DNA of 64,000 nucleotides from Ligilactobacillus ubinensis. Its GTDB lineage: Bacteria > Bacillota > Bacilli > Lactobacillales > Lactobacillaceae. Made by a program: the position numbers and the translations under genes. The stretch covers positions 94,679 to 158,678 of the forward strand of contig NZ_JAIULA010000003.1 in NCBI RefSeq assembly GCF_024160875.1. Direction: 5' to 3'. This document shows, in pieces, positions 29,510 through 39,328 of this stretch (within the stretch, counting starts at the first letter, position 1; the number at the start of each line of letters is the position of its first letter). The notes under the pieces were generated by a model, which saw only the letters and a list, made by a program, of their open reading frames with translations, did no database searches and had not been told where the DNA came from.

Positions 29510-30445
29510 CTAGTCCATATAGTCTAATACTGTCGTTTGCATGATTTTAGTTCCAACAGCTAAAGTTGCTTTATACGCAACCATTTGATTCTCATATTGT
29601 AAGTATGCTTCTGCATAATCAACATCTTGTTGATCAGAAAGCTGGGTTGTGAGATTCAATTTTTCGGTTGAATTTCGACTAGCTGCTGCTTCTAAACGCG
29701 TTTCTTTTGCACTAATATTAGTTTGTACACTAGTAAAGTTATCATAAAAATCTTGTGCTTGAGTTAAAAGAGTACTACCTAATTCAGTCTGATTAGTGTT
29801 CCCATCACTATCACCTAAAGCACTCATTAAGTTACTAACAAATTCATTTAAACTAGTTGTTGTTCCATCTGAATTTTTAATAGAGGTAAACTGACTACCA
29901 TCCGCAAATAAATCAACTGATACTCCATTCGCAATCGTTCTTGTCAAATTATCGTCAGTACCTTCATATGAAATATTACTAACAATCCCATCAGAATCAG
30001 TTGAAACCTCAAATGGCTTAGTCGTTGTATTCTGCCCCGAAAAAAGATATTTGCCTGCATAATTAGTATTTAGAGAATCCATAATATTTTGGATATCTTC
30101 ATTAATTTCTTCTTTTTGAGCTGCTAGTTCATCTGTCCCATTTGTAGATGAAGCAGCTGCTGTAATTAAAGTAATAATTCTATTCATAGAAGTACTAACA
30201 TTATTTAAGACGCTATATTGCTCTTGTGTCCATGTTTCTGCAGAACTAATTGTATCAGCATACGTTTCATTCTCAGCTAAGGATACTTTTGAAGAAATTA
30301 TCTTTGAAACAAGTAACGGATTATCTGAAGATTCCGTTACTGTTTTACCACTGGACAATTGATTCATTGTATCTTGCATTGTATTAGCATTCTTCTGATA
30401 ATTAGTTAAGAAATTTGTATAAGTCATACTACTGGATATTCTCAT
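29510..30445 (-). CDS. flgL: Flagellar hook-associated protein 3
   Basis: Hook-filament junction protein related to flagellin. The N-terminal coiled region (MRISSSMTYTNFLTNYQ; MNQLSSGKTVTESSDNPLLVSK) and the C-terminal helix (AYLQYENQMVAYKATLAVGTKIMQTTVLDYM in part) match FlgL. At 311 residues it is normal. It lies 4 bases after flgK. Confidence 0.93.
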   Translation of the reverse strand: MRISSSMTYTNFLTNYQKNANTMQDTMNQLSSGKTVTESSDNPLLVSKIISSKVSLAENETYADTISSAETWTQEQYSVLNNVSTSMNRIITLITAAASSTNGTDELAAQKEEINEDIQNIMDSLNTNYAGKYLFSGQNTTTKPFEVSTDSDGIVSNISYEGTDDNLTRTIANGVSVDLFADGSQFTSIKNSDGTTTSLNEFVSNLMSALGDSDGNTNQTELGSTLLTQAQDFYDNFTSVQTNISAKETRLEAAASRNSTEKLNLTTQLSDQQDVDYAEAYLQYENQMVAYKATLAVGTKIMQTTVLDYMD

Positions 30446-30449
30446 TATC

Positions 30450-32018
30450 TTATACTCCTGTCTTATTGATTAAAGTATCCAAACAATCTGAAACTATTTC
30501 AAGCATCCGCGCATTAGCTTGAAATGCATTCTGATATTTAATAACATCTGCCATTTCCTCATTAATTGAAACACCTGATACAGAGTCATCTTGATCATTT
30601 AGGCTTGTTAGTAAAGTATTTTGCGATGATTCTGAATTATCAGCTTTTTGCTTTGCAATACCATTAGTCGTAACAATATTATTAAAACGTGTAGCATATG
30701 AACTACCGCTTGTACTAGTTGTAAAACTCAAGGAACTTGCATCAAAAGTACTTAAGACACTTTCATCGCTACCATCAGTCGTCATCGCCGAACTAAACGC
30801 ATTTGCAATTGCCGTTGCAATTGTACTATCACCACTATTACCACTTGTTCCTGTCTTTAATTCCTCTGGATTATCAACTAAATCTGTATTGACTTCAAAA
30901 TCTGCAGCGGGATTAGTACTATCTTGACTCAAAGTAAAAAGCCCATCATACATTTGAGAAGTTGTCGGTGTCGTTGATCCATCAGAATTATAAATAGTAT
31001 TAATAGTTTTGACCACTGTATTAGTAAAACTATTTAAATCATCCATTTCTGAATTTATTTCCTTTAATGCATCTTGATAACCACCTAGGTCGCCTTCACT
31101 AACTGTTGCTTCTTTTGCTACAGAATATGTATCTCCTGATTTAGATAATATTAACAATGTTCCTGGATCATATGTCCCACTAACACTTACTGGTGTCGTA
31201 GTTGTATCACCATCAACAAATACAGTTGAACTATCTGAACTCGTTGCACTTACCACACTCAACTTATTAACGGTTTTAGTAGAAGCATCTAAAACTAAAT
31301 TGTCTGAATTCTTTGTGCTTCCCAAGTAAACAGATACACGTCCATATGAATCTGTTGATGTCGTTATATCCGCTAATCCAGATAATGATTTTAAGAGCGA
31401 ATCTCTTGTGTCTAACAATGTATTAGGTGTATCACCAGCTGTTTCAGAAGCATAGATTTGAGTATTAATATCATTCAAATCATCTAAATCAGTATTAAAA
31501 TCTAGTGCCGACTGCTCAATTCCAGTAACTGTTGTATTTTTTAAATCTGAAATCGAACTTGCCATGTCATGAATAGCATCAACAAAACTACTTGCATCCT
31601 CGATAACTACACTTTTCCCTGTGGATAATTCTGGATCATTAGCAACTGTAGTCCATGAACTTGACATGCTACTCAATTGCGTAACAATACCATTATCGGA
31701 GGGTTCATTTAAAATATCCTCTAAATTACCTAAGGTTGTAGAACGTTGTGTTGCTGATTCATATTTTGAATTTGTATTTCTAATCTGCTCTCGAATATAA
31801 TCACTAACATCTCGTTGTACCCCATCAACTTTAACCCCAGTTCCGATTGAGCCAACACCAGCCAAAGTATACGCACTTTTAGTCTGTAAATTAACTTTTT
31901 GCCTTGAATAGCCATCAGTACTAGAATTAGAGATATTATTCGCTGATGTTTGTAATGCAACATCACTAGCATTCAACCCGCTACTAGCAGTACCTAAAGT
32001 TCCAAATAGTCCAACCAT
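30450..32018 (-). CDS. flgK: Flagellar hook-associated protein 1
   Basis: First junction protein on the hook. The rod/hook-type N-terminal box is visible (FGTLGTASSGLNASDVALQ; ANNISNSSTDGYSRQKVN). The C-terminal box is also present (VSINEEMADVIKYQNAFQANARMLEIVSDCLDTLI). At 522 residues it is normal. The centre is Ser/Thr/Asp rich. It is the third gene of the sigma-28-driven flgM-flgN-flgK-flgL unit. Confidence 0.95.
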   Translation of the reverse strand: MVGLFGTLGTASSGLNASDVALQTSANNISNSSTDGYSRQKVNLQTKSAYTLAGVGSIGTGVKVDGVQRDVSDYIREQIRNTNSKYESATQRSTTLGNLEDILNEPSDNGIVTQLSSMSSSWTTVANDPELSTGKSVVIEDASSFVDAIHDMASSISDLKNTTVTGIEQSALDFNTDLDDLNDINTQIYASETAGDTPNTLLDTRDSLLKSLSGLADITTSTDSYGRVSVYLGSTKNSDNLVLDASTKTVNKLSVVSATSSDSSTVFVDGDTTTTPVSVSGTYDPGTLLILSKSGDTYSVAKEATVSEGDLGGYQDALKEINSEMDDLNSFTNTVVKTINTIYNSDGSTTPTTSQMYDGLFTLSQDSTNPAADFEVNTDLVDNPEELKTGTSGNSGDSTIATAIANAFSSAMTTDGSDESVLSTFDASSLSFTTSTSGSSYATRFNNIVTTNGIAKQKADNSESSQNTLLTSLNDQDDSVSGVSINEEMADVIKYQNAFQANARMLEIVSDCLDTLINKTGV

Positions 32019-32039
32019 AGTCTCCTCCTACAAAAGAAA

Positions 32040-32411
32040 TCAAGCCTTATTATCTAAAAGATAGGCACCCGGATCAGAAGCATATGCATTTTTTTTATAC
32101 TTTTTTGGGCCGTACAGTTCATTAGGACTTTTTAAATTATCTTTAATAGCTTGCATAAGCGTGTTTTGATAACTTAATGCCTGTCTTGTCAATAAAAGGT
32201 TAGTTTCTTGTAATTCTTTGATTTCTCGTAATAATTGTTTCGTTTTTTCAGAAATTGGTCCTTGATAATTATCTAGAATCGGAATATACGTTTCTTTTTC
32301 AGACAATGCCTCAAGTACTTTCTCAGTTTTATTATTAATTAAGCTTTCCTTTTCATTAGTTAAAACATTTCTAAATATTCTGATTTTTTTTTGAAATTCC
32401 TTTTCGTTCAT
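32040..32411 (-). CDS. flgN: FlgN-family flagellar export chaperone
   Basis: A 123-residue helical protein with the FlgN pattern: an N-terminal long helix (RIFRNVLTNEKESLINNKTEKVLEAL is seen in pieces) and LLREIKELQETNLLLTRQAL. It ends with a short YGPKKYKK-type tail seen also in other FlgN proteins. FlgN carries FlgK and FlgL to the export gate. The position between flgM and flgK supports the call. Confidence 0.82.
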   Translation of the reverse strand: MNEKEFQKKIRIFRNVLTNEKESLINNKTEKVLEALSEKETYIPILDNYQGPISEKTKQLLREIKELQETNLLLTRQALSYQNTLMQAIKDNLKSPNELYGPKKYKKNAYASDPGAYLLDNKA

Positions 32412-32417
32412 AACATT

Positions 32418-32720
32418 CTACTCCTCATCCATTGCTGAAATCATGTTAGTAGCAATCTCATCAGCAGAAATATTATAATTTCCAGATTGAATAGCAGATT
32501 TTAAATCTGCAACCTTAGCTGCATCAAAAGCTCCTGATGTCGCTTGACGACTTGAATCTAATTTTTTGGCTGTATCAGAAATCTCCACATTTGCATTGCT
32601 ATCGTTAGTAGATTTAGATTCAGAAGATGCAGTTACTTTCCCATTTGATTGGTTTATTTCATTCTTGGATACAAGTGGATACACCTTATTATAGTTACTG
32701 TAATCACCATGAATATCCAT
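32418..32720 (-). CDS. flgM: Negative regulator of flagellin synthesis (anti-sigma-28 factor)
   Basis: The C-terminal half has the FlgM pattern: VEISDTAKKL, then KVADLKSAIQSGNYNISADEIATNMI, the part that binds FliA. The first half is disordered and polar, as usual for a protein exported through the hook. At 100 residues it is normal. It is the first gene behind a sigma-28-like promoter, so FlgM and FliA form a feedback loop. Confidence 0.92.
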   Translation of the reverse strand: MDIHGDYSNYNKVYPLVSKNEINQSNGKVTASSESKSTNDSNANVEISDTAKKLDSSRQATSGAFDAAKVADLKSAIQSGNYNISADEIATNMISAMDEE

Positions 32721-32772
32721 ATCTATTTCCCCCTTTCACATCTCTAATTGAATAATTCTTTCATCTCATATT

Positions 32773-32799
32773 ATATCGGATTATCAAAAAAAAGTTAAA
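32773..32799 (-). promoter_or_regulatory. Sigma-28 (FliA)-like promoter of flgM-flgN-flgK-flgL
   Basis: On the minus strand TTTA (32799-32796), exactly 15 bases, then TCCGATAT (32780-32773), one base from the consensus GCCGATAT. It begins about 50 bases before flgM. Its -35 element is part of the terminator stem of the preceding unit. Confidence 0.8.
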
Positions 32800-32816
32800 C
32801 CCCTTAAGTTTAACTT
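32786..32816 (-). terminator. Intrinsic terminator after fliY
   Basis: A 9-bp stem (32808-32816 with 32792-32800, AAGTTAAAC/GTTTAACTT) with a 7-base loop is followed on the minus strand by an eight-T run (32793-32786). It lies about 14 bases after the fliY stop. Confidence 0.82.
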
Positions 32817-32829
32817 CTTTCATAATTAA

Positions 32830-34029
32830 TTATCTCATATAATCGATTCGTTTTTTTGGTGATAATATATCTGTAATTCTAACTCCAAAATTATCATTGA
32901 TTACAACAACTTCTCCGGTTGCAATTAATTTACCATTTAGCAATATTTCTAATGGTTCATCAGTTAATTTATCTAATTCAATAACTGAACCGGTATTAAA
33001 ACTTAGTATATCTCTGACGGCTTTTTTACTACGTCCAAGTACAACACTCAAGTTTAAAGGAATATCCATGATTAATTCAAGATTATCACCCTTTCCTGTA
33101 TTGGGTGTATCTGGATTTAACTCTTGGAACTGCGGCGTATTAATCTCCACTTTTTTCTCAATTACATTCTTAGATTCACTTTTCTGTGGTTGTACAGTTG
33201 TATTAGTTTCTATAGACTCTTCAGCAGGCTTTTTTTCATTATTTTTACGATTATTAATTACTGTTGCCTTATCAGATAGCATAGCTGTTGCAATATCATT
33301 AACCATTGTTTCCGTAAAAATCTGCATAATTTCACTTTGAACTAAACCATCGACATTTAACGAAAAGGATATTACATAAATTACTTCATCCTTAACAATG
33401 AAATCATAATCAACTTTATTAGGCTCTTTCCATAAGTTTACTTCAGGAGGCAAAATATCTACTTTACGATTAATCATTGTTGCCATTGAAGTTGCGGCTG
33501 AACCAATCATTTGATTCATTGCTTCTGCTACTGCACTTAATTCAAGTTCTGTAAAGTCTTCATTTTCAGGAGTACCATCGCCACCCATCATTAAGTTAGC
33601 AATAACATTAGCATCATGTACTTCTAAAAGCATTAGATTGGCACCAACTAATCCTTCTTTAAATTTAACCGTTGTTGCTACCTTGGGCGCTTTTATTCCA
33701 TCAATTAGTTCACTAAAAGTTACTTTAGTCACACGTGGTGTTGTGATAGTCACACGATGATTTAAAATCGATGATAAAGTTGTTGCAGCTTGCGACATAG
33801 AAATATTACCTACTTCACCAATTAAATCTCTTTTAGCTTGGTCATCCATGGCTGCAACCATCGGATTCAATTCTTTATTCTTATCATCTGATGATTCTTC
33901 GACTTTTTCTTCATTTTCTTTACTATCTTGTGCTTTTGATTCATTTTCTTGAGACTTTAGCGCTCCTTCTTTGGAACCATTACCATTCATCAACGCATCA
34001 ATTTCTTCTTGTGATAGGCTATCACTCAT
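32830..34029 (-). CDS. fliY: Flagellar motor switch phosphatase FliY
   Basis: Switch-complex protein combining a CheY-P phosphatase with a FliN domain. The N-terminal CheY-binding peptide LSQEEIDALMNG is visible. A CheC-like region comes next (NPMVAAMDDQAKRDLIGEVGNISMSQAATTLS and TELELSAVAEAMNQMIGSAATSMA), and the C-terminal FliN domain (MDIPLNLSVVLGRSKKAVRDILSF). The chosen start at 34029 has GGAAGGGG at good spacing; an ATG two codons upstream (34035) is possible. It overlaps fliM by 8 bases. Confidence 0.93.
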   Translation of the reverse strand: MSDSLSQEEIDALMNGNGSKEGALKSQENESKAQDSKENEEKVEESSDDKNKELNPMVAAMDDQAKRDLIGEVGNISMSQAATTLSSILNHRVTITTPRVTKVTFSELIDGIKAPKVATTVKFKEGLVGANLMLLEVHDANVIANLMMGGDGTPENEDFTELELSAVAEAMNQMIGSAATSMATMINRKVDILPPEVNLWKEPNKVDYDFIVKDEVIYVISFSLNVDGLVQSEIMQIFTETMVNDIATAMLSDKATVINNRKNNEKKPAEESIETNTTVQPQKSESKNVIEKKVEINTPQFQELNPDTPNTGKGDNLELIMDIPLNLSVVLGRSKKAVRDILSFNTGSVIELDKLTDEPLEILLNGKLIATGEVVVINDNFGVRITDILSPKKRIDYMR

Positions 34030-35044
34030 TTTCATCTTCCCCTTCCAACTTATCTAATAACTCGACTGCAAATTGGCCATTGCTCAGTTTTCCTAACTTA
34101 GTCGTATAGAATGGATGAGTTTCTATATACGTATCTATAGGATCTGATATTTTTTTACTTAACCGTATAACATCGCCCACTTCTAAATTTAAGAAATCAG
34201 CTAAATCCATCTTTGTATTTCCAAGCAAAGCTTCTATATTCATTTCAACGTGATTTAAATTGCGTCTTAATTCTGTCGAATCATCTTTATCTTTCTCTTT
34301 ACTTGAGTCAAACCAATTTCGAATGCTTAACTTATCTAACATTCCCTCAAAAAAGATATATGGAATACATAAGTTGATGAAGGTGCTCTTATCCATCAAA
34401 TCGACTGTGAAAGTCACTAGAATAACAGGTTCATTAGGTGACATGCTTTGAAGCATTTGTGGATTGGTGTCCATTAAATCCAATTGCGGATCTATTTCTA
34501 CAATATCTTTCCACACTTGTTTATAAACCTTAATAAGTTCTTTAACAACCTCTTCTAAAATTGAAAGTTCAATATCAGTAAAACTTTCACGCGTTTCTAA
34601 AATACGATCTTCATTGCTTTCACTGTCACCCATCTCTTGACCACCACATAATAACTCAATAAGGATATTACACAATTGAGGATTAATTTCAACTATCTGC
34701 GAACCCTTCATTGGATCAGAATGAAATAGACCAATCAATGTCCGACGTGCAATAGAGTGAATAAACTCATCGTAACTGATTTGCTCGATTACAGCTAGTT
34801 TCACATTTACATTAGTTCGTAACTGTGAGGCTAAGAGCGTACTTCCCAATTTAGCAAAGTCTTCAAAAACCATGTGTAAGGTATTAATATATTCTTTTGA
34901 TAAACGCGTTGGTCTTCTGAAGTCATAGGTTTTTACTTTTGTAGCTTCTTTTGCTTCATCTTCAATCTGTTGTTCATCGAGCGTACCACTGCTCATAGCA
35001 TTCAGCAAGGCATCAATTTCTTGCTGGGACAATACTTGATCCAC
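34022..35044 (-). CDS. fliM: Flagellar motor switch protein FliM
   Basis: Binds CheY-P and sets rotation direction. The N-terminal CheY-P-binding peptide VLSQQEIDALLNAM is visible. The CheC-like middle domain begins at VKTYDFRRPTRLSKEYINTLHMVFEDFA, and the FliN-like C-terminal domain includes LADFLNLEVGDVIRLSKKI. At 340 residues it is normal. It lies between cheW and fliY. Confidence 0.95.
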   Translation of the reverse strand: MDQVLSQQEIDALLNAMSSGTLDEQQIEDEAKEATKVKTYDFRRPTRLSKEYINTLHMVFEDFAKLGSTLLASQLRTNVNVKLAVIEQISYDEFIHSIARRTLIGLFHSDPMKGSQIVEINPQLCNILIELLCGGQEMGDSESNEDRILETRESFTDIELSILEEVVKELIKVYKQVWKDIVEIDPQLDLMDTNPQMLQSMSPNEPVILVTFTVDLMDKSTFINLCIPYIFFEGMLDKLSIRNWFDSSKEKDKDDSTELRRNLNHVEMNIEALLGNTKMDLADFLNLEVGDVIRLSKKISDPIDTYIETHPFYTTKLGKLSNGQFAVELLDKLEGEDENE

Positions 35045-35072
35045 AATAACCCTCCCTACTTATTAACAATCA

Positions 35073-35468
35073 TTAATTAAAAATTGAATCTGTCACATCA
35101 ACAATATTTGCAATCTTGTCTGGAAAGGCGACAACACCCTTTATATGTTTACTTTCCTGTTCCAAACTCAACTGAATATCGTCATCCTTAATATCAAGGA
35201 CTTCAACCACTTCTTCAATTAGCAAGCCCTTTCGTGCTTCTTCGTTTTTCATTACTAAAATATTCATATTATTTTCCGTGGATGGAATATCAAGCAATTC
35301 AGCTAATCCTATTATTGTGACAACAGTTCCGCGAAGATTTATCAAACCTTTAATCCACTTAGAAGCTAAAGGTACCTTGGTTATTTGAATAGTTTCAACA
35401 ACTTCTTCTACATCTGCTGCAGAAATTAAATAATATTGTCTATTCATCTTAAATAAAATCATTTGCAT
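35073..35468 (-). CDS. cheW: Chemotaxis coupling protein CheW
   Basis: Links receptors to CheA. The beta-barrel pattern is visible (LISAADVEEVVETIQITKVPLASKWIKGLINLRGTVVTIIGL appears over residues 10-55). The chosen start is the ATG at 35468 with AGGAGG upstream; a frame from 35486 would include that site. It gives 131 residues. A second, longer CheW lies at 40860-41375. Confidence 0.9.
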   Translation of the reverse strand: MQMILFKMNRQYYLISAADVEEVVETIQITKVPLASKWIKGLINLRGTVVTIIGLAELLDIPSTENNMNILVMKNEEARKGLLIEEVVEVLDIKDDDIQLSLEQESKHIKGVVAFPDKIANIVDVTDSIFN

Positions 35469-35485
35469 GTTACTGCCTCCTGTCA

Positions 35486-35848
35486 TTAGGAAAGTGCTTT
35501 GTCGATAGCTTGAATAACACGTTCTGTATCAAATGGTTTAACAATAAAATCAACCGCACCAGCACGGATTGCATCCATGACCATTCCTTGTTGCCCCATT
35601 GCGGAACACATTACGACCTTAGCGTCTGCATTATATTCTTTAATCATCTTTAATGCATCAAGGCCATCAACTTCTGGCATTGTAATATCCATTGTTACTA
35701 AATCTGGATTGGTTGCCTTATATTTTTCAAATGCCTCTTGCCCATTTTGAGCTTCATCTGCTATTTCATAACCATTTTTCTCTAAAATATCTTTTAACTT
35801 CATACGCATAAAAACAGCGTCATCTACAATTAATACTGATTTTGCCAC
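35486..35848 (-). CDS. cheY: Chemotaxis response regulator CheY
   Basis: Single receiver domain of 120 residues. The acidic pair (VDDA at 8-11), the phosphorylation site D54 (VTMDITMPEVDG), the Thr/Ser position (CSAMG) and the lysine (VKPF) are all present. It carries the signal from CheA to FliM/FliY. Confidence 0.95.
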   Translation of the reverse strand: MAKSVLIVDDAVFMRMKLKDILEKNGYEIADEAQNGQEAFEKYKATNPDLVTMDITMPEVDGLDALKMIKEYNADAKVVMCSAMGQQGMVMDAIRAGAVDFIVKPFDTERVIQAIDKALS

Positions 35849-35861
35849 ATTAATTCTCCTC

Positions 35862-36452
35862 TCAAAGTCCTAAAGCTTTAAATATTTTTTCAAGTACTCC
35901 AATTCCTGGAATTAAAAAAAGTGATGCATCTAAATTTTCACTACCATAAGTAAATTCATTATGAATAACAAGTATTTGTTCATCATATTGTTCAAAGGCC
36001 ATATAAGCACTGGAGATAATCGCTCCAAAGTAGTCATAACTTGCAATAGGTAACCTTGATACTAAACTCATCTGAACCAAATCACCAATTGCACGTAGAA
36101 AAGAGTTAAAAATAATATTTGTTAATTCCATCACGGCAGATTGTATCAGTTGTTGCGTTTGAGTTGTATCTTCACCTAGCATCATCTTCGCCATTTTATT
36201 TGCAGAGTCTTGCGAAATTACAAACAACAATGCACCATCAAGATCACCTACAATTTGACTTAATACCCCATGCATCTCAACATCGTCTGAAATAATCTTA
36301 TTATACATATCAGTATAATTCATTATCTGCACTTCAGGAACTTCCATCGCAATCCGTGAATCAATCATTTTAGAAATGCTAGTTGCTGCATTACCGCCAC
36401 CAATATTCATAATTTCTTTTAAACCATCAAGTTGCAATTTTGTATAGCTCAT
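35862..36452 (-). CDS. cheC: CheY-P phosphatase CheC
   Basis: Two CheC active-site motifs of the form D/S-x3-E-x2-N are seen: DGLKEIMN near residue 9 and SAVMELTN near residue 105. Both look intact, and a following proline (RLPIASYD) is present after the second. In B. subtilis CheC pairs with CheD, which is also present here. At 196 residues it is normal. Its start overlaps the cheA stop by one base. Confidence 0.92.
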   Translation of the reverse strand: MSYTKLQLDGLKEIMNIGGGNAATSISKMIDSRIAMEVPEVQIMNYTDMYNKIISDDVEMHGVLSQIVGDLDGALLFVISQDSANKMAKMMLGEDTTQTQQLIQSAVMELTNIIFNSFLRAIGDLVQMSLVSRLPIASYDYFGAIISSAYMAFEQYDEQILVIHNEFTYGSENLDASLFLIPGIGVLEKIFKALGL

Positions 36453-38533
36453 TATTTAACCGCCACCTTTTTCTCATTGCAAATCGCATTAACATCTAAA
36501 ATTAATGCAATTGCGCCATTCCCTAAGATGGTTGCTCCTTGATACTTATTTAAATCCATTAAAATTTGATCGATTTTTTTAATAACAATTTCTTGTTGTC
36601 CAATTAAGCTATCAGCTAAAATTCCATAATATTGTGCGCCAATAGTCACAATAATCGCAAACTTATTCTTGCTTTCAGTCTTCGGTAGATTTAATAACTC
36701 ATTAGTGCGTACAATTGGAATTAGTTTGCCCTGGAACCGATATACTTCATTTTGACGGGTTTGAATAATTTCATCATCTTTAATCATTACAACCCGTTCT
36801 ACCACGTCTAATGGAATTGCAAAGTCTTCATCACTAATTCGAATCATTAACGCTTGAATAATTGATAATGTTAACGGTAATTTGATCGTAATACGGGTTC
36901 CGACATTAACTTTACTTTCCATTTCAAGCGAACCACCTAGTTCAGATATTTTTGCCTGAACCGCATCTAATCCGACTCCACGACCAGAAATATTTGTAAT
37001 TTTTTTAGCCGTTGAAAAACCAGGATGAAAGACTAACATCTGTAAATCACGATCACTCATTCCATCTGTATTAATACCCTTTCTTTGTGCACTCTCTTTA
37101 ATTACATCAGGATCAATACCTTTACCATCATCTTCCAATGTAATAATAACCTTGTTACCTTCTTGATAAGCTGAAAGAGTAATTGTTCCTTTAGTAGGCT
37201 TGCCAAGTTTTTCTCTAACTTCTGGTTTTTCAATCCCATGATCTGCACAGTTTCTCAACAAATGAATCATTGGCTCTGAAAGTTCTGAAACAACCGTCTT
37301 GTCTAATTCAGTTTCTTCACCAATAACCACTAATTCCATTTCTTTTTGCAATTCATTAGCTAAATCACGAATCATCCGTGGATACCGGTTAAACACAACA
37401 CTAACTTGTTGCATTCTAATTTTCAGAACTAAATCTTGCAATTCAGAAGTTAGACGTGAAACTTGTTCCATTGAATCTCTTACTTCATCAGCATTATTAC
37501 GTTTACCTGCATCTGCTAACTGATTTCTATACACAACTAATTCAGATACTAAATCCAAAAAACTATCTAATCGATTAAGGTCCACTCTAATTGATTGATT
37601 TCGATTATTATGATGATTCTCTTTTTTTACTGCTGGTTTCTTTTTTTCAGAATCTTTAGGCCTTGTTTCTAACTGATCTTGTGGCTTTGCAACAATTTCT
37701 TTAGAGTCATCATCTTTTTCTTCGCTTACTTTTGGCTTTTGAATTTTCTCTTCATCAAATTCCTCAACAATAACTTGATCAATTTCACTATTGCTATTAA
37801 TATTTTTGGTAACCTCATCAAAAGTATCTTTTGTCACATAAATAACTTTAAAATCAGTGTCAAAATCACCATCTTCAAGTATCTCAGTCGTAGGCTCCGA
37901 ATGAATAACATCACCTTCTTGATCTAGCTTTTCCATAATCAAGAAAACTCGAGGGCCTTTTAGCAAGGACTTTGCATCCAAGCGTATTGCTATTGTAAAT
38001 ACATTATAACCCTCTCCTTGTGCTTTTTTTATTACATCCAAATCCGCATCTTCGATTTTTTCAAAATAACCATTTAGCTCAGCGACTTCTTTTTTTGTTT
38101 CTTTAGAACTAGATTTTTTTTCGTCTATACTTTGCCGAGCATCAACACCCTTTTCTACTTCATCAAGTTCATCCCATAATACTTTTATTTGATCATCACT
38201 TAATGTTTTTTCATCCCGTAAATCATCAACTAATTCAGATAATTTGTCTAAACACTTAAATATTAGTGAAACATGATCTTTAGTTACTTTTAGTTTTCCG
38301 GATTTAAATAAATCAAAAATATCTTCCATTTTATGTGTCAACTTTGTCATGACATCATATCCCATTGTAGCTGACATACCTTTTAAAGTATGAGCTACTC
38401 GAAAAATATTATTAACTAATTCCATATTGTCTGGATTTTGTTCAAGTTCCAAAATACTGTCATTTAATTCTTGTAAGTTATCATCACTTTCTTCAAAAAA
38501 AAGATCGCGATAAACACTATTATCATCTGCCAT
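36452..38533 (-). CDS. cheA: Chemotaxis histidine kinase CheA
   Basis: The HPt domain with phospho-accepting H48 (FRVAHTLKGMSATMGY) comes first. A CheY-binding region lies around residues 165-265, then a charged linker. The dimerisation domain begins at IRVDLNRLDSFLDLVSELVVYRNQL and the ATPase domain has HLLRNCADHGIEKPEVR and FSTAKKITNISGRGVGLDAV. The CheW-like regulatory domain closes the 693-residue protein. Confidence 0.96.
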   Translation of the reverse strand: MADDNSVYRDLFFEESDDNLQELNDSILELEQNPDNMELVNNIFRVAHTLKGMSATMGYDVMTKLTHKMEDIFDLFKSGKLKVTKDHVSLIFKCLDKLSELVDDLRDEKTLSDDQIKVLWDELDEVEKGVDARQSIDEKKSSSKETKKEVAELNGYFEKIEDADLDVIKKAQGEGYNVFTIAIRLDAKSLLKGPRVFLIMEKLDQEGDVIHSEPTTEILEDGDFDTDFKVIYVTKDTFDEVTKNINSNSEIDQVIVEEFDEEKIQKPKVSEEKDDDSKEIVAKPQDQLETRPKDSEKKKPAVKKENHHNNRNQSIRVDLNRLDSFLDLVSELVVYRNQLADAGKRNNADEVRDSMEQVSRLTSELQDLVLKIRMQQVSVVFNRYPRMIRDLANELQKEMELVVIGEETELDKTVVSELSEPMIHLLRNCADHGIEKPEVREKLGKPTKGTITLSAYQEGNKVIITLEDDGKGIDPDVIKESAQRKGINTDGMSDRDLQMLVFHPGFSTAKKITNISGRGVGLDAVQAKISELGGSLEMESKVNVGTRITIKLPLTLSIIQALMIRISDEDFAIPLDVVERVVMIKDDEIIQTRQNEVYRFQGKLIPIVRTNELLNLPKTESKNKFAIIVTIGAQYYGILADSLIGQQEIVIKKIDQILMDLNKYQGATILGNGAIALILDVNAICNEKKVAVK

Positions 38534-38551
38534 TTATATTCCTCCCCGCAA

Positions 38552-39322
38552 TCATATTTTTTGATAGATAAACGAGTCTATTTTCCTTAAACCAAACTGT
38601 TCACAATCATTTATTGTTTCAGTTGCTCCAGTAAATATAATTCCTCCAGAAACAAGTACATCACTAAAATTGTGATAAACCTTATCTCTTGCATCTGGTT
38701 TAAAATAGATTGTTACATTCCTGCATACAATAACATCACACATAGGCTCATAACTGTCCTTTAATAAATCATGCTGTTTAAAAGTTACATATTTTTTAAT
38801 ATTTGTTTTAACTATGTAATCTTCATTTTCTTGTGTGAAATAATTTTTCAAATCTAAGCTAGGTACATTTTTTAGCTCACTCTTTTTATATATACCTTCA
38901 TGTGCTTTATCTAAAATAACCTTATCAATATCCGTAGCAATGATTTTACCATCAATATGATTACGTTCCAAAATCATTGCTAATGTATATGGTTCTGCTC
39001 CAATTGAACAAGCTGCACTCCATATTTTGGGATGTGTTTGTCGTGGAATAATCGTTTTTTTCACTACTTCTTCAAAACTATCAAAAATCTCCCTATTACG
39101 ATAAAACTCCGTAACGTTTATCGTTAGGTGCTCCACAAATGCATTACGCGCTGTTTTGTCTCGTTCTAAAAGCTTTGCATATTCTTCTAAAGTACTGCAA
39201 CCAAATGTCGTCATTATATTGCCAATTCTTCGTTGCATCTGTTTTTCTTTATATGCATCTAATCTAATTCCCAGATTTTGTTCAACCCATTTGTTAAAAA
39301 AAACAAAATTTAAACTGCTCAT
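38552..39322 (-). CDS. cheR: Chemotaxis protein methyltransferase CheR
   Basis: SAM-dependent methylation of receptor glutamates. The CheR pattern is visible as VTEFYRNREIFDSFEEVV, then the SAM loop IWSAACSIGAEPYTLAMIL, then DVIVCRNVTIYFKPDARDKVY. At 256 residues it is normal. It is followed 18 bases later by cheA. Confidence 0.95.
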   Translation of the reverse strand: MSSLNFVFFNKWVEQNLGIRLDAYKEKQMQRRIGNIMTTFGCSTLEEYAKLLERDKTARNAFVEHLTINVTEFYRNREIFDSFEEVVKKTIIPRQTHPKIWSAACSIGAEPYTLAMILERNHIDGKIIATDIDKVILDKAHEGIYKKSELKNVPSLDLKNYFTQENEDYIVKTNIKKYVTFKQHDLLKDSYEPMCDVIVCRNVTIYFKPDARDKVYHNFSDVLVSGGIIFTGATETINDCEQFGLRKIDSFIYQKI

Positions 39323-39328
39323 CTATAG

